21,868 nucleotides of DNA. Source: an uncultured Gammaproteobacteria bacterium (GTDB lineage: Bacteria; Pseudomonadota; Gammaproteobacteria; Rariloculales; Rariloculaceae). The DNA lies in assembly GCA_946887385.1 (NCBI GenBank), contig CAMPKU010000040.1, positions 1-21,868 on the forward strand, given 5' to 3'. Shown piece after piece: positions 8,419 through 17,221 of the stretch. The notes under the pieces are model-generated. The model was not told the origin of the DNA and searched no databases. It saw only the letters and a program-made list of their open reading frames with translations. The position numbers were made by a program, and so were the translations under genes. Every line of letters starts with the position of its first letter. Position 1 is the stretch's first letter.

Positions 8419-10275
8419 ATGACATTCGACCAAATAGCCATCGTCGTTGTGTTCGCCGCGGCGCTCGCGTTATTCATCTCCGAACGCGTTCGTTATGACT
8501 TGGTCGCGCTGAGCGCGCTGCTCGCGGCCGTCTTGCTCGGGCTGGTTAGGCCCGCAGCGGCGTTCTCGGGATTCGCCAACGATGCAGTGATCACGGTTGC
8601 GGCGGTGCTCGTGATGAGCCATGGGCTCGCGCGCTCGGGCGCCGTCGACACGGTGACCGTGCCTCTGTTGCGTGCCGCAACGCATCCCGTCGCACTCATG
8701 GCGGGGCTGTGTGTGATCGGTGCGCTGCTTTCGAGCTTCATGAACAACGTTGGAGCGCTGGCATTATTGATGCCGATCGCGATCGCCGGAGCGCGCAAGG
8801 GAGGCTACTCGGCCACGTTGCTGCTGATGCCGCTCTCGTTCGCCACTCTACTTGGCGGAACGATGACGCTGATCGGCACTCCACCGAACCTGTTGATTGC
8901 GGAGATCGCGGAGCGATTGCGCGGCGAGCGCTTCACGATGTTCGAGTTCATGCCCGTGGGTGCGGCGCTGACGGTTTCCGGCGTGGTGTTCATCGCAGCC
9001 ATCGGCTGGCGACTGTTGCCGCGCGGCCGAGAAGGCGCGAAGTCGCCAACCGAGCTGTTCGAGATCGGGCATTACGTGACCGAAGCGCGTTTGCCCGCGA
9101 AGTCGCCGCTGATCGGCAAGACGATCCGCGACTTCGAGGACGCGAGCAAGGATCGTGCGATCGTGTTGGGTCTGCTGCACGGCGACACGCGGTTGCGCCC
9201 GAGCTCGCTCTACGTTCTGCAAGAGGGCGACGTCCTACTGCTCCAAGCAGAGACGGAGGCGCTACAAGAGTACGTGAAGGCGGCGCATATCGACCTCTCG
9301 GCCGCGGAGCCTCGCGGTGCTCCGGACCTGCCGTCGGCCGAGGCCTCGGTGCCGGTGCCGGCGGTGCCCGCGGCGGAATCCGCCAAGCCCGGCAAGGGCG
9401 CGCAGCGCCCGACGGCGCGCCAACTGCTCGACACGGCGGAAGCCGTGGTAACCCCAACCTCCTGGGTTCAGGGCAGCACGGCGCGGACGCTGCGGCTCCG
9501 GGCTCGTTACGACGCGAACTTGCTCGCCATCTCACGGGGTGGGCGGCCTATCACGACGCGGTTGCGCGACGTGCCGTTGCACGCCGGTGACGTGCTGCTG
9601 CTCGAAGCGCATGCCGGCGATCTGCCCGACGTGGTGAGCAAGCTCGGCTGTCTGCCCCTCGCGGATCGCAAGCTCGTGCTGTCGCCGCGCCGCGTGCTGC
9701 TGCCGTTCGCGATTTTCGGGGGCGCCATCGCGCTCGTGATTCTGGGAGTTACTTCGCCGGCGATCGCGTTCGTGATGGGCGCCGTCGCGATGGTGGTTTT
9801 CGGCTTCTTGCCGGCGCGCGAGGTGTATTCCACCATCGAGTGGCCCGTGATCGTGCTGCTCGCGGCCTTGATTCCCGTGGCAGCCGCGCTCGAAACCACG
9901 GGCACGGCCCAGCTTGCGGCCGATGGGCTCGTAGCCGTTGCCGGCACGCTGACGCCGCATGCGATGCTGGCGCTCGTGCTGGTCGCCACGATGGTGTTGA
10001 CTCCGATTTTGAACAACGCGGCCACGGTGCTGCTCATGGGGCCGATCGCGTTCGGTGTGGCCGAGAACATCGGCGTGGACAGCGCGGCATTTTTGATGGC
10101 CGTTGCCATCGGGGCGTCGTGCGATTTCCTCACGCCGTTCGGCCATCAGAACAATACGTTGATCCTGGGGCCCGGCGGCTACCGGTTCGCCGATTTCTGG
10201 AGGCTAGGGTTGCCGCTCGATGCGATCGTGCTGTTGGTGGCCGTGCCGCTGCTGCCGATCGTGTTTCCGTTCTGA
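8419..10275 (+). CDS. SLC13/DASS-type permease with two RCK-C (TrkA-C) domains
   Basis: Inner-membrane transporter of the divalent anion:sodium symporter type (CitT/SLC13 superfamily). The 618-residue protein splits into an N-terminal membrane block (residues 1-200), a soluble middle and a C-terminal membrane block (about 425-618). The two inverted repeats show the paired motif sets: SSFMNNVGALALLMP (105-119) with GGTMTLIGTPPNLLI (146-160), and LTPILNNAATVLLMGPIAFG with DFLTPFGHQNNTLILGPGGY near the C-terminus. The middle carries two RCK-C-like modules (about 217-290 and 336-415, each ending in GDVLLL), which sense small ligands in related proteins. A Pro/Ala-rich linker of about 40 residues joins them. 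Substrate is unknown: sulfate, dicarboxylates or another anion. It lies 28 bases after the DoxX-like gene and 15 before the VOC gene. Confidence 0.9.
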   Translation: MTFDQIAIVVVFAAALALFISERVRYDLVALSALLAAVLLGLVRPAAAFSGFANDAVITVAAVLVMSHGLARSGAVDTVTVPLLRAATHPVALMAGLCVIGALLSSFMNNVGALALLMPIAIAGARKGGYSATLLLMPLSFATLLGGTMTLIGTPPNLLIAEIAERLRGERFTMFEFMPVGAALTVSGVVFIAAIGWRLLPRGREGAKSPTELFEIGHYVTEARLPAKSPLIGKTIRDFEDASKDRAIVLGLLHGDTRLRPSSLYVLQEGDVLLLQAETEALQEYVKAAHIDLSAAEPRGAPDLPSAEASVPVPAVPAAESAKPGKGAQRPTARQLLDTAEAVVTPTSWVQGSTARTLRLRARYDANLLAISRGGRPITTRLRDVPLHAGDVLLLEAHAGDLPDVVSKLGCLPLADRKLVLSPRRVLLPFAIFGGAIALVILGVTSPAIAFVMGAVAMVVFGFLPAREVYSTIEWPVIVLLAALIPVAAALETTGTAQLAADGLVAVAGTLTPHAMLALVLVATMVLTPILNNAATVLLMGPIAFGVAENIGVDSAAFLMAVAIGASCDFLTPFGHQNNTLILGPGGYRFADFWRLGLPLDAIVLLVAVPLLPIVFPF

Positions 10276-10290
10276 CTCCGTGAGGCCAAG

Positions 10291-10683
10291 ATGAAAGTAG
10301 CGCAAGTCAGGGCCGTGCTGTTCGCGAAGGACCTCGAAGGGCTGACCGCCTTCTACGCCGGCGCTCTCGGCATGACGCAGTCATTCGCCGATGCAGACCA
10401 TGCCGTTCTGCACTGCGGCGGCTTCGAGCTCATCGTCCATCGAATTCCCAAGCACATCGCCGCCACGATCGCGATCAAACAGCCGCCTGAGAGACGCGTC
10501 GGAAGCGCAGTCCGGCTCGATTACCCCGTAGCGAGCATCGAAGCGAGCCGCAGCCGCGCGCGTGCGCTCGGCGGCGACATCGACGAGGCGCCGCCGGCGT
10601 GGGCGGACGGGAGCTCTAGCTTGTTTTTCGGCTACGACCCGGAGGGCAACCAGTTCGGCGTGAGCCCCACGGGAAGCGCTTGA
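10291..10683 (+). CDS. VOC (glyoxalase/bleomycin resistance/dioxygenase) superfamily protein
   Basis: The 130-residue protein has the single-unit VOC layout of two beta-alpha-beta-beta-beta modules: VRAVLFAKDLEGLTAFYAGALGMTQSF at the N-terminus, a middle strand FELIVHRIP, and the closing DGSSSLFFGYDPEGNQFGVSP, which is the typical F-x-DPEGN end. His50 (IVHRIP) could be a metal ligand, but the usual acidic closing ligand of glyoxalase I is not evident, so the metal site is uncertain. Activity is unknown. GAGG (10282-10285) lies five bases before the ATG. It is the last gene before the tRNA-Leu promoter region. Confidence 0.78.
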   Translation: MKVAQVRAVLFAKDLEGLTAFYAGALGMTQSFADADHAVLHCGGFELIVHRIPKHIAATIAIKQPPERRVGSAVRLDYPVASIEASRSRARALGGDIDEAPPAWADGSSSLFFGYDPEGNQFGVSPTGSA

Positions 10684-10706
10684 CGTTTTCGGGCTTCTTC
10701 GAACCC

Positions 10707-10736
10707 GTGACGGGCGACCATTTCCGCCTCTATACT
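10707..10736 (+). promoter_or_regulatory. Promoter of the intron-containing tRNA-Leu gene
   Basis: TATACT (10731-10736) is a near-consensus -10 box 25 bases before the first tRNA base. GTGACG (10707-10712, spacer 18) is the best -35 candidate. A GC-rich stretch (CCGC) follows the -10, as in stringently controlled tRNA promoters. The 78-base gap after the VOC gene contains no other gene. Confidence 0.5.
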
Positions 10737-10761
10737 CCGCAGCTCGCTCGAAACACTCGAT

Positions 10762-11084
10762 GCCCGAGTGGCGGAATTGGTAGACGCAGCGGACTCAGAC
10801 AATTTGAGCCCCCGGTGGAGAAATCCTCGGGGTGCAACCCGTCAAACTCGGAGAAGGCCCAGAGCGAAAGCTCGAGCTCACGCCGAGCCAAGCCCCGGTC
10901 GCGTCTTGAGACGCCGGGGAAGGTGTAGAGAGCAGACGGCGGGCACCTAAGGTCGTAAGGCTACGGTGAAGGCGTGCTCCAGACCACGAACCACGCGGTA
11001 TTCTGCGCGGGCGGCGAAAGCCGAAGTGGTACGAAAATCCGCCGCCTAAACAGCGTGTCGGTTCGACTCCGACCTCGGGCACCA
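10762..11084 (+). tRNA. tRNA-Leu(CAA), split by a group I intron in the anticodon
   Basis: Exons are 10762-10796 (35 nt) and 11034-11084 (51 nt with encoded CCA), giving an 86-nt class II tRNA. The acceptor stem GCCCGAG (10762-10768) pairs fully with CTCGGGC (11074-11080), followed by A and CCA (11081-11084). The D arm holds GGCGGAATTGGTAGACGC. The anticodon stem GCGGA (10789-10793) pairs with TCCGC (11038-11042). The joined loop is CTCAAAA, so the anticodon is CAA, reading UUG codons. The long variable arm (11043-11056, CGCC...AGCGT) and the T arm GTCGG-TTCGACT-CCGAC (11057-11073) are intact. The joined loop and variable-arm type closely match E. coli leuX as I recall it. Nothing suggests decay; a scanner that does not model introns will miss or misfold it. 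Confidence 0.95.
10797..11033 (+). ncRNA. Self-splicing group I intron (subgroup IC3-like) in tRNA-Leu(CAA)
   Basis: 237-nt intron between anticodon bases 34 and 35, ending in the expected G (11033). Visible core: P1 pairs exon CTC (10794-10796) with GAG (10806-10808); P3 is CCCGTC (10838-10843) with GGCGGG (10938-10943); P4 is CTCGG (10847-10851) with CCGAG (10883-10887); P6 is CCCCGG (10893-10898) with CCGGGG (10914-10919); P7 is GAGCA (10930-10934) with TGCTC (10975-10979); P8 is CACC (10944-10947) with GGTG (10965-10968); P9 is ACCAC (10983-10987) with GTGGT (11026-11030). GAGCCAAGC, AAGGTGTAGAGA and CACCTAAGG are near-identical to the Azoarcus tRNA-Ile intron as remembered, while P3 and P7 differ by paired changes. 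No homing-endonuclease frame fits inside. Splicing should need only RNA, Mg2+ and a guanosine cofactor; that is inference from the family. Confidence 0.93.
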
Positions 11085-11121
11085 CACTTGAAAAAGCCGC
11101 GGCGTCGCGCCGCCGCGCGGC

Positions 11122-11127
11122 TAGAAT
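11122..11127 (+). promoter_or_regulatory. Candidate -10 element very close to the queA start
   Basis: TAGAAT (11122-11127) lies only 9 bases before the queA ATG. If it is used, transcription would begin about at the start codon and queA mRNA would be nearly leaderless. This fits the missing Shine-Dalgarno in front of queA. No convincing -35 box is seen in the GC-rich hairpin sequence upstream, and read-through from the tRNA is the alternative. Confidence 0.3.
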
Positions 11128-11136
11128 CGCGCCCCG

Positions 11137-13292
<2,156 letters not shown>

Positions 13293-13324
13293 TGCCCGCC
13301 GGCTTTTTTCGCGACGGACCGGTC

Positions 13325-13672
13325 ATGGATTTCTTGCTCAGTTTGCTCATCAGCGATGCCGCGGCGCAGGCGGCTGCCCCCGAGGCGGGGGCGCCCAGTC
13401 TGATCAATGCGTTGTTCTTGCCGATCATGCTCATCGTGGTGTTCTACTTCCTGCTGATCCGTCCGCAGCAGAAAAAGCAGAAGGAGCATCGGGCGATGGT
13501 CGAGGCGCTGTCCGTGGGCTCCGAGATCGTCACCGGCGGTGGCGTGCTCGGTAAGGTCACGGAGCTCGGCGAACAGTTCGTCACCATCGAGATCGCGGAC
13601 GGTGTGAACATCAAGGTGCAGCGGCATTCGATCGGCGCCGTTTTGCCCAAGGACACGATCAAGCACGCCTAA
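13325..13672 (+). CDS. yajC: Preprotein translocase subunit YajC
   Basis: Small inner-membrane partner of the SecDF complex that helps Sec-dependent export and YidC-linked insertion. The 115-residue product has a short N-terminal stretch rich in Ala (DAAAQAAAPEAGAPS), one transmembrane helix (about 26-45, INALFLPIMLIVVFYFLLI) ending in the family motif RPQQKKQKEH, then a soluble domain with SVGSEIVTGGGVLGKVTEL and IEIADGVNIKVQRHSIGAVLPK. The ATG at 13325 is followed directly by the hydrophobic start MDFLLSLLISDA; the frame is open far upstream, but only as tgt in another frame. GGA (13316-13318) is a weak ribosome site. secD follows after 15 bases. Confidence 0.95.
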   Translation: MDFLLSLLISDAAAQAAAPEAGAPSLINALFLPIMLIVVFYFLLIRPQQKKQKEHRAMVEALSVGSEIVTGGGVLGKVTELGEQFVTIEIADGVNIKVQRHSIGAVLPKDTIKHA

Positions 13673-13687
13673 CGCGAGCGACCGCAC

Positions 13688-15628
13688 ATGAACCGCTATC
13701 CGTTGTGGAAGAACTTGATGGTCTTCGGCATCCTGCTGGTTGCCGCGATCGTTGCGCTGCCCAATGCGTTTCCCGTCGACTACGCCGTTCAAGTCTCGCA
13801 CACGGACGGCACGCCGATGGACGAGTCGGCGCTGGAGCAGATTAGAACCGCGTTGACGGACGCCGGCGTCGACTTCCTGTCGGTCGAGATGGAGAACGGC
13901 TCCGCGCTCGTGCGCATCGGCGCCGAGGCGAGCGAGCTACAGGAGAGCGCCCGCGACGTGCTCACCGACGCCTTGCCCGACTATCTCGCCGCTTTGACGC
14001 TGGCGCCGCGCACGCCGGGCTGGCTCGACGCGCTCGGTCTCGAGCCCATGTTGCTGGGGCTCGATCTACGCGGCGGTGTGCACTTCCTGTATCAAGTCGA
14101 GCTCGATTTGGCGGTGTCGCAATACCTCGAGACGTACGAGAGCGATATCCGCACGCAGTTCCGCGCGGCCAACATTCGCAACGACGTTCGAGTCGTGGGC
14201 ACGAGCTTGGAAGTGGCCATCATCGAACCGGCCGACATGGACCGCGCCGAGCAGATCCTGCGCCAGATCGATAGCGCCGACCAGCTCTTACAGCTTGGTC
14301 AGCTCACGAGCCGCCTCGTCATCGATCGTGCGCAGATCGACGGCCGTCAGGGCTTCACGGCGCGACTCACGGAGGCGGCGATCCGCGAGCGGCAAGATTT
14401 CGCCATCCAGCAAAACACGCTCACGATGCGCAATCGCGTCAACGAGCTCGGCGTGGCCGAGGCGGTCGTGCAGCGCCAGGGTCTCGACCGAATTCTCGTG
14501 GAGCTGCCGGGCATCCAGGACCCGACGAGAGCCAAGGACATCCTCGGTTCCACGGCCACGCTCGAGTTCCGCCTGGTGGATCACGAGAACGACGCGTACG
14601 AGGCGGCACGCCGCGGCCGCGCGCCGCTCGGCTCGGAGCTGTTCTACCGGCGCGAGGACGGCTCGCCGATTCTGCTGCGGCGCGAGGTCATCGTCTCCGG
14701 CGACCAGCTGCTCGACGCCGTTTCCACGTACCAGCAAGGGCAGCCCGTCGTCAGCATCCGGCTCGACGCGGCCGGCGGCCGCAAGATGCTCGACACCACC
14801 ATCGACAACGTCGGCCGGAACATGGCCGTGGTGTACATCGAGGATCGCCCCACGTGGACCGAGGACGAGAACGGGGAGCGAGTGCCGGGCCCGCCGGAAC
14901 GAACCGAAGAGGTCATCAGCGACCCCCGCATCAACTCCGTGCTTTCGAGCAACTTCGTGATCCAAGGCATCGGGGTGTCCGAAGCGCGCGACCTCGCGCT
15001 GCTGTTGCGCGCGGGCTCGCTCGCGGCGCCGATTTTCCCGATCGAGGAGCGTACGATCGGCCCGAGCTTGGGTCGCGACAACATCGAGCGGGGCATCGAC
15101 GCCGTCATGATCGGCTATCTGCTCGTCGTGATCTTCATCGGGCTTTGGTATCGCGTGTTCGGCATGCTCGCGAACATCGCGCTGTTCATGAACGTGGTGA
15201 TGATCGTGGCGCTGATGTCCCTGATCCCGGGTGCCGCGCTCACGCTGCCGGGTATTGCGGGCATCGTGCTCACGGTGGGTATGTCGGTGGATGCGAACGT
15301 GCTGATCTTCGAGCGCATCCGTGAAGAGCTCGGCAACGGCAACACGCCGCAGGCGAGTATCCGCGCCGGCTGGGACAAGGCGTATACCGCCATCGTCGAC
15401 TCGAACTTGACTACGCTGATCGCGGCCATCGTGCTCTTCGCGTTCGGCACTGGGCCCATCAAGGGTTTCGCCGTTACGCTATCGATCGGCATAGGCACGT
15501 CGATGTTCACGGCGATCACGGTTACGCGCGCGCTCGTGAATTTGGTCTACGGTGACCGCACGAACCTGAAGTCGCTCTCGATCGGCGGCAGCAAGGTGAC
15601 GAGTACCACGGCCGCGGAGCTCACTTGA
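13688..15628 (+). CDS. secD: Protein translocase subunit SecD
   Basis: Inner-membrane RND-type subunit that, with SecF, uses the proton gradient to pull proteins through SecYEG to the periplasm. The 646-residue product has TM1 (about 9-27) directly after MNRYPLWKN, a large periplasmic region with LLGLDLRGGVHFLYQV (about 122-137), and five C-terminal helices including GMSVDANVLIFERIREEL, with the proton-path Asp535. The end LVNLVYGDRTNLKSLSIGG is the normal SecD end, followed by about 12 extra residues (SKVTSTTAAELT). It is not fused to SecF. Unusually, no secF follows: the next gene is convergent suhB, whose stop is 3 bases away. The protein looks intact, so SecF must be encoded elsewhere. 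Confidence 0.95.
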   Translation: MNRYPLWKNLMVFGILLVAAIVALPNAFPVDYAVQVSHTDGTPMDESALEQIRTALTDAGVDFLSVEMENGSALVRIGAEASELQESARDVLTDALPDYLAALTLAPRTPGWLDALGLEPMLLGLDLRGGVHFLYQVELDLAVSQYLETYESDIRTQFRAANIRNDVRVVGTSLEVAIIEPADMDRAEQILRQIDSADQLLQLGQLTSRLVIDRAQIDGRQGFTARLTEAAIRERQDFAIQQNTLTMRNRVNELGVAEAVVQRQGLDRILVELPGIQDPTRAKDILGSTATLEFRLVDHENDAYEAARRGRAPLGSELFYRREDGSPILLRREVIVSGDQLLDAVSTYQQGQPVVSIRLDAAGGRKMLDTTIDNVGRNMAVVYIEDRPTWTEDENGERVPGPPERTEEVISDPRINSVLSSNFVIQGIGVSEARDLALLLRAGSLAAPIFPIEERTIGPSLGRDNIERGIDAVMIGYLLVVIFIGLWYRVFGMLANIALFMNVVMIVALMSLIPGAALTLPGIAGIVLTVGMSVDANVLIFERIREELGNGNTPQASIRAGWDKAYTAIVDSNLTTLIAAIVLFAFGTGPIKGFAVTLSIGIGTSMFTAITVTRALVNLVYGDRTNLKSLSIGGSKVTSTTAAELT

Positions 15629-15638
15629 CGTTCAGGTG
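15622..15638. terminator. Short hairpin spanning the convergent secD and suhB stop codons
   Basis: CACTTGA (15622-15628) and TCAGGTG (15632-15638) form a 7-bp stem (one T-G wobble on one strand) with a 3-base loop CGT. The two TGA stop codons pair with each other. No T-run follows on either strand, so terminator function is uncertain; part of the symmetry comes simply from facing TGA codons. Confidence 0.3.
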
Positions 15639-16426
15639 ATGCCCGCAGCGAACGGCGATAGCAGCTTCGAGAGGGCGGCGTAAGTTTTGGGGTTTCCCGC
15701 CACCACGTTGCCGCTGTCGAGATAGCCGTCGCCGCCGTGAAAATCGCTGATGCGGCCGCCGGCTTCGCGAATCAGCAACGATCCTGCCGCGATGTCCCAT
15801 TTGCTCAAACCCAGCTCGAAAAAGGCGTCGATGCGCCCGGCCGCCACGTAGCACAAGTCGAGCGCCGCGGAGCCGGGCCGGCGCACGCCCGCCGACTCGG
15901 TCATCGCCACGCGCAGCATGTTCAAGTAGCGCTCGAGGTGCACGAGATTGGCGCGGTACGGAAAGCCCGTGCCGATCAGCGCTTGCTGTAGCGTCGTGCG
16001 CTTGCTCACGCGTATGCGGCGGCCGTCGAGCTGCGCGCCCTGACCGCGGCTCGCCGTGAAGATTTCCTGCCGTAGCGGGTCGTAGACCACCCCGTGCTCG
16101 ATCTCGCCTTTGCGCGCGACGCCGATCGAAACCGAGAACTGCGGGAAGCCGTGCAGATAGTTCGTCGTGCCGTCGAGCGGGTCGATGATCCACTGATACT
16201 CGTGATCGCCTGTCGCGCCGCTTTCCTCGGCGAGAATGGCGTGCTCGGGATAATGATCGCGGATCACCTCGATGATCGCGGCTTCGGCGGCCTGGTCTAC
16301 TTGCGACACGAACTCGTTGCGGCTCTTCTCGACAACCTGCAACGACTCGAGCTGGTTCATCTGTCGAACCATGATCTCTCCGGCGCGGCGCGCCGCGCGG
16401 ACTGCGATGTTGACCATGCCGTGCAT
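15632..16426 (-). CDS. suhB: Inositol-1-monophosphatase / transcription antitermination factor SuhB
   Basis: Mg2+-dependent phosphatase of the IMPase family; in E. coli SuhB is also part of the Nus complex for rRNA transcription. The 264-residue product begins MHGMVNIAVRAARRAGEIM, matching E. coli MHPMLNIAVRAARKAG, which sets the start at 16426 although the frame stays open to 17125. Metal ligands are Glu67 (EESG), Asp82 and Asp85 (IDPLDGTTN) and Asp211 (WDIAAGSLLIREAGG). GSAALDLCYVAAGRIDAFFE is also typical. It is divergent from trmJ, with 45 bases between starts, as in many gammaproteobacteria, and convergent with secD. Whether it acts mainly as phosphatase or Nus factor cannot be told here. 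Confidence 0.95.
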   Translation of the reverse strand: MHGMVNIAVRAARRAGEIMVRQMNQLESLQVVEKSRNEFVSQVDQAAEAAIIEVIRDHYPEHAILAEESGATGDHEYQWIIDPLDGTTNYLHGFPQFSVSIGVARKGEIEHGVVYDPLRQEIFTASRGQGAQLDGRRIRVSKRTTLQQALIGTGFPYRANLVHLERYLNMLRVAMTESAGVRRPGSAALDLCYVAAGRIDAFFELGLSKWDIAAGSLLIREAGGRISDFHGGDGYLDSGNVVAGNPKTYAALSKLLSPFAAGIT

Positions 16427-16439
16427 TGGGCGCGCAGCG

Positions 16440-16445
16440 TAGAAT
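16440..16445 (+). promoter_or_regulatory. Candidate -10 element for the trmJ-isc operon
   Basis: TAGAAT (16440-16445) lies 26 bases before the trmJ start in the 45-base divergent gap with suhB. TTGACC (16410-16415) is a good -35-like hexamer but 24 bases away, too far for a normal spacer. No IscR-type site is recognisable in this short gap. Confidence 0.35.
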
Positions 16446-16471
16446 AGGCGGCCATCCGAAGGCAAACGCCG

Positions 16472-17221
16472 TTGCACATTCCCGTTCGCATCGTGCTGGT
16501 CGACACTTCGCACCCCGGCAACATCGGCGCCGCCGCGCGCGCGATGAAGACGATGGGGCTGGCCGAGCTTGCGCTCGTGCGGCCGAAGTACTTTCCGAGC
16601 GATGAGGCCACGGCGCGCGCGGCAGGCGCCGACGACGTGCTCGCCGCCGCGAAGGTGTACGGCGACGTGCCGAGCGCGATTGCCGATTGCGGTTGGGTGG
16701 TGGGCGCCAGCGCACGGTTGCGCACCGTGGCGTTGCCGGTTCTCGATCCGCGGGAGTCGGCGGCCGAGATTTGGCGCAGATTGCCCGCGAATCGCGTGGC
16801 CGTGCTCATGGGACCCGAGCAGTCGGGGCTCACGAACGACGATATCGCGCGCTGTCGGCAGCTCGTGCACATTCCCGCGAATCCCGAATTCAGCTCGCTG
16901 AATCTGGCCATGGCGCTGCAAGTGCTCTGCTACGAGCTGCGGATGGCGGCGCCTGACCGGGCCGCGGCACGGATTACTACATCCGTCCCGAGCGACAGCC
17001 GCTTGGCCACGGCTGCCGAGCTCGAGGGCTTGCACGAGCACCTCGAGCGGCTGCTCACGGAGTCCGAATTTCTGCACCCCGCGCACCAGCGGCAGGTGAA
17101 GCTCAAGCTGCGGCGCATTTTTCACAAGGCCACGCTCGAGGAGAACGAGCTCAATATCCTGCGCGGCGCCCTTACGTCGCTGGATCCGAAGACGCGGCAG
17201 GCGCGCCGGCGCAATGATTAG
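16472..17221 (+). CDS. trmJ: tRNA (cytidine/uridine-2'-O-)-methyltransferase TrmJ
   Basis: SPOUT-class methyltransferase that puts a 2'-O-methyl on C32 or U32 of several tRNAs, using S-adenosylmethionine. The 249-residue product begins MHIPVRIVLVDTSHPGNIGAAARAMKTMGL, aligned with the TrmJ N-terminus. The knot motifs are VVGASARLRT (77-86), VLMGPEQSGLTNDD (111-124) and IPANPEFSSLNLAMALQVLCYELRMA (134-159). The C-terminal extension of about 80 residues is the TrmJ-type helical domain. The start is TTG at 16472, chosen because it gives the conserved N-terminus and AAGG lies 9 bases upstream; no ATG or GTG fits. The stop overlaps iscS by 8 bases, so iscR, usually between them, is absent. Confidence 0.93.
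   Translation: MHIPVRIVLVDTSHPGNIGAAARAMKTMGLAELALVRPKYFPSDEATARAAGADDVLAAAKVYGDVPSAIADCGWVVGASARLRTVALPVLDPRESAAEIWRRLPANRVAVLMGPEQSGLTNDDIARCRQLVHIPANPEFSSLNLAMALQVLCYELRMAAPDRAAARITTSVPSDSRLATAAELEGLHEHLERLLTESEFLHPAHQRQVKLKLRRIFHKATLEENELNILRGALTSLDPKTRQARRRND

Noticed and set aside
10762..10800. tRNA fragment or pseudogene ending after the anticodon 5' half
   Set aside because: The missing half is found intact at 11034-11084, and the spacer has a full group I core, so this is a split functional gene rather than a relic.
11095..11122. GC-rich hairpin (AGCCGCG with CGCGGCT) between tRNA-Leu and queA as a tRNA terminator
   Set aside because: No T-run follows on the plus strand. The A5 lies upstream, so the terminator shape points to the minus strand, where no gene ends. 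An inner hairpin GGCG-TCG-CGCC competes with it.
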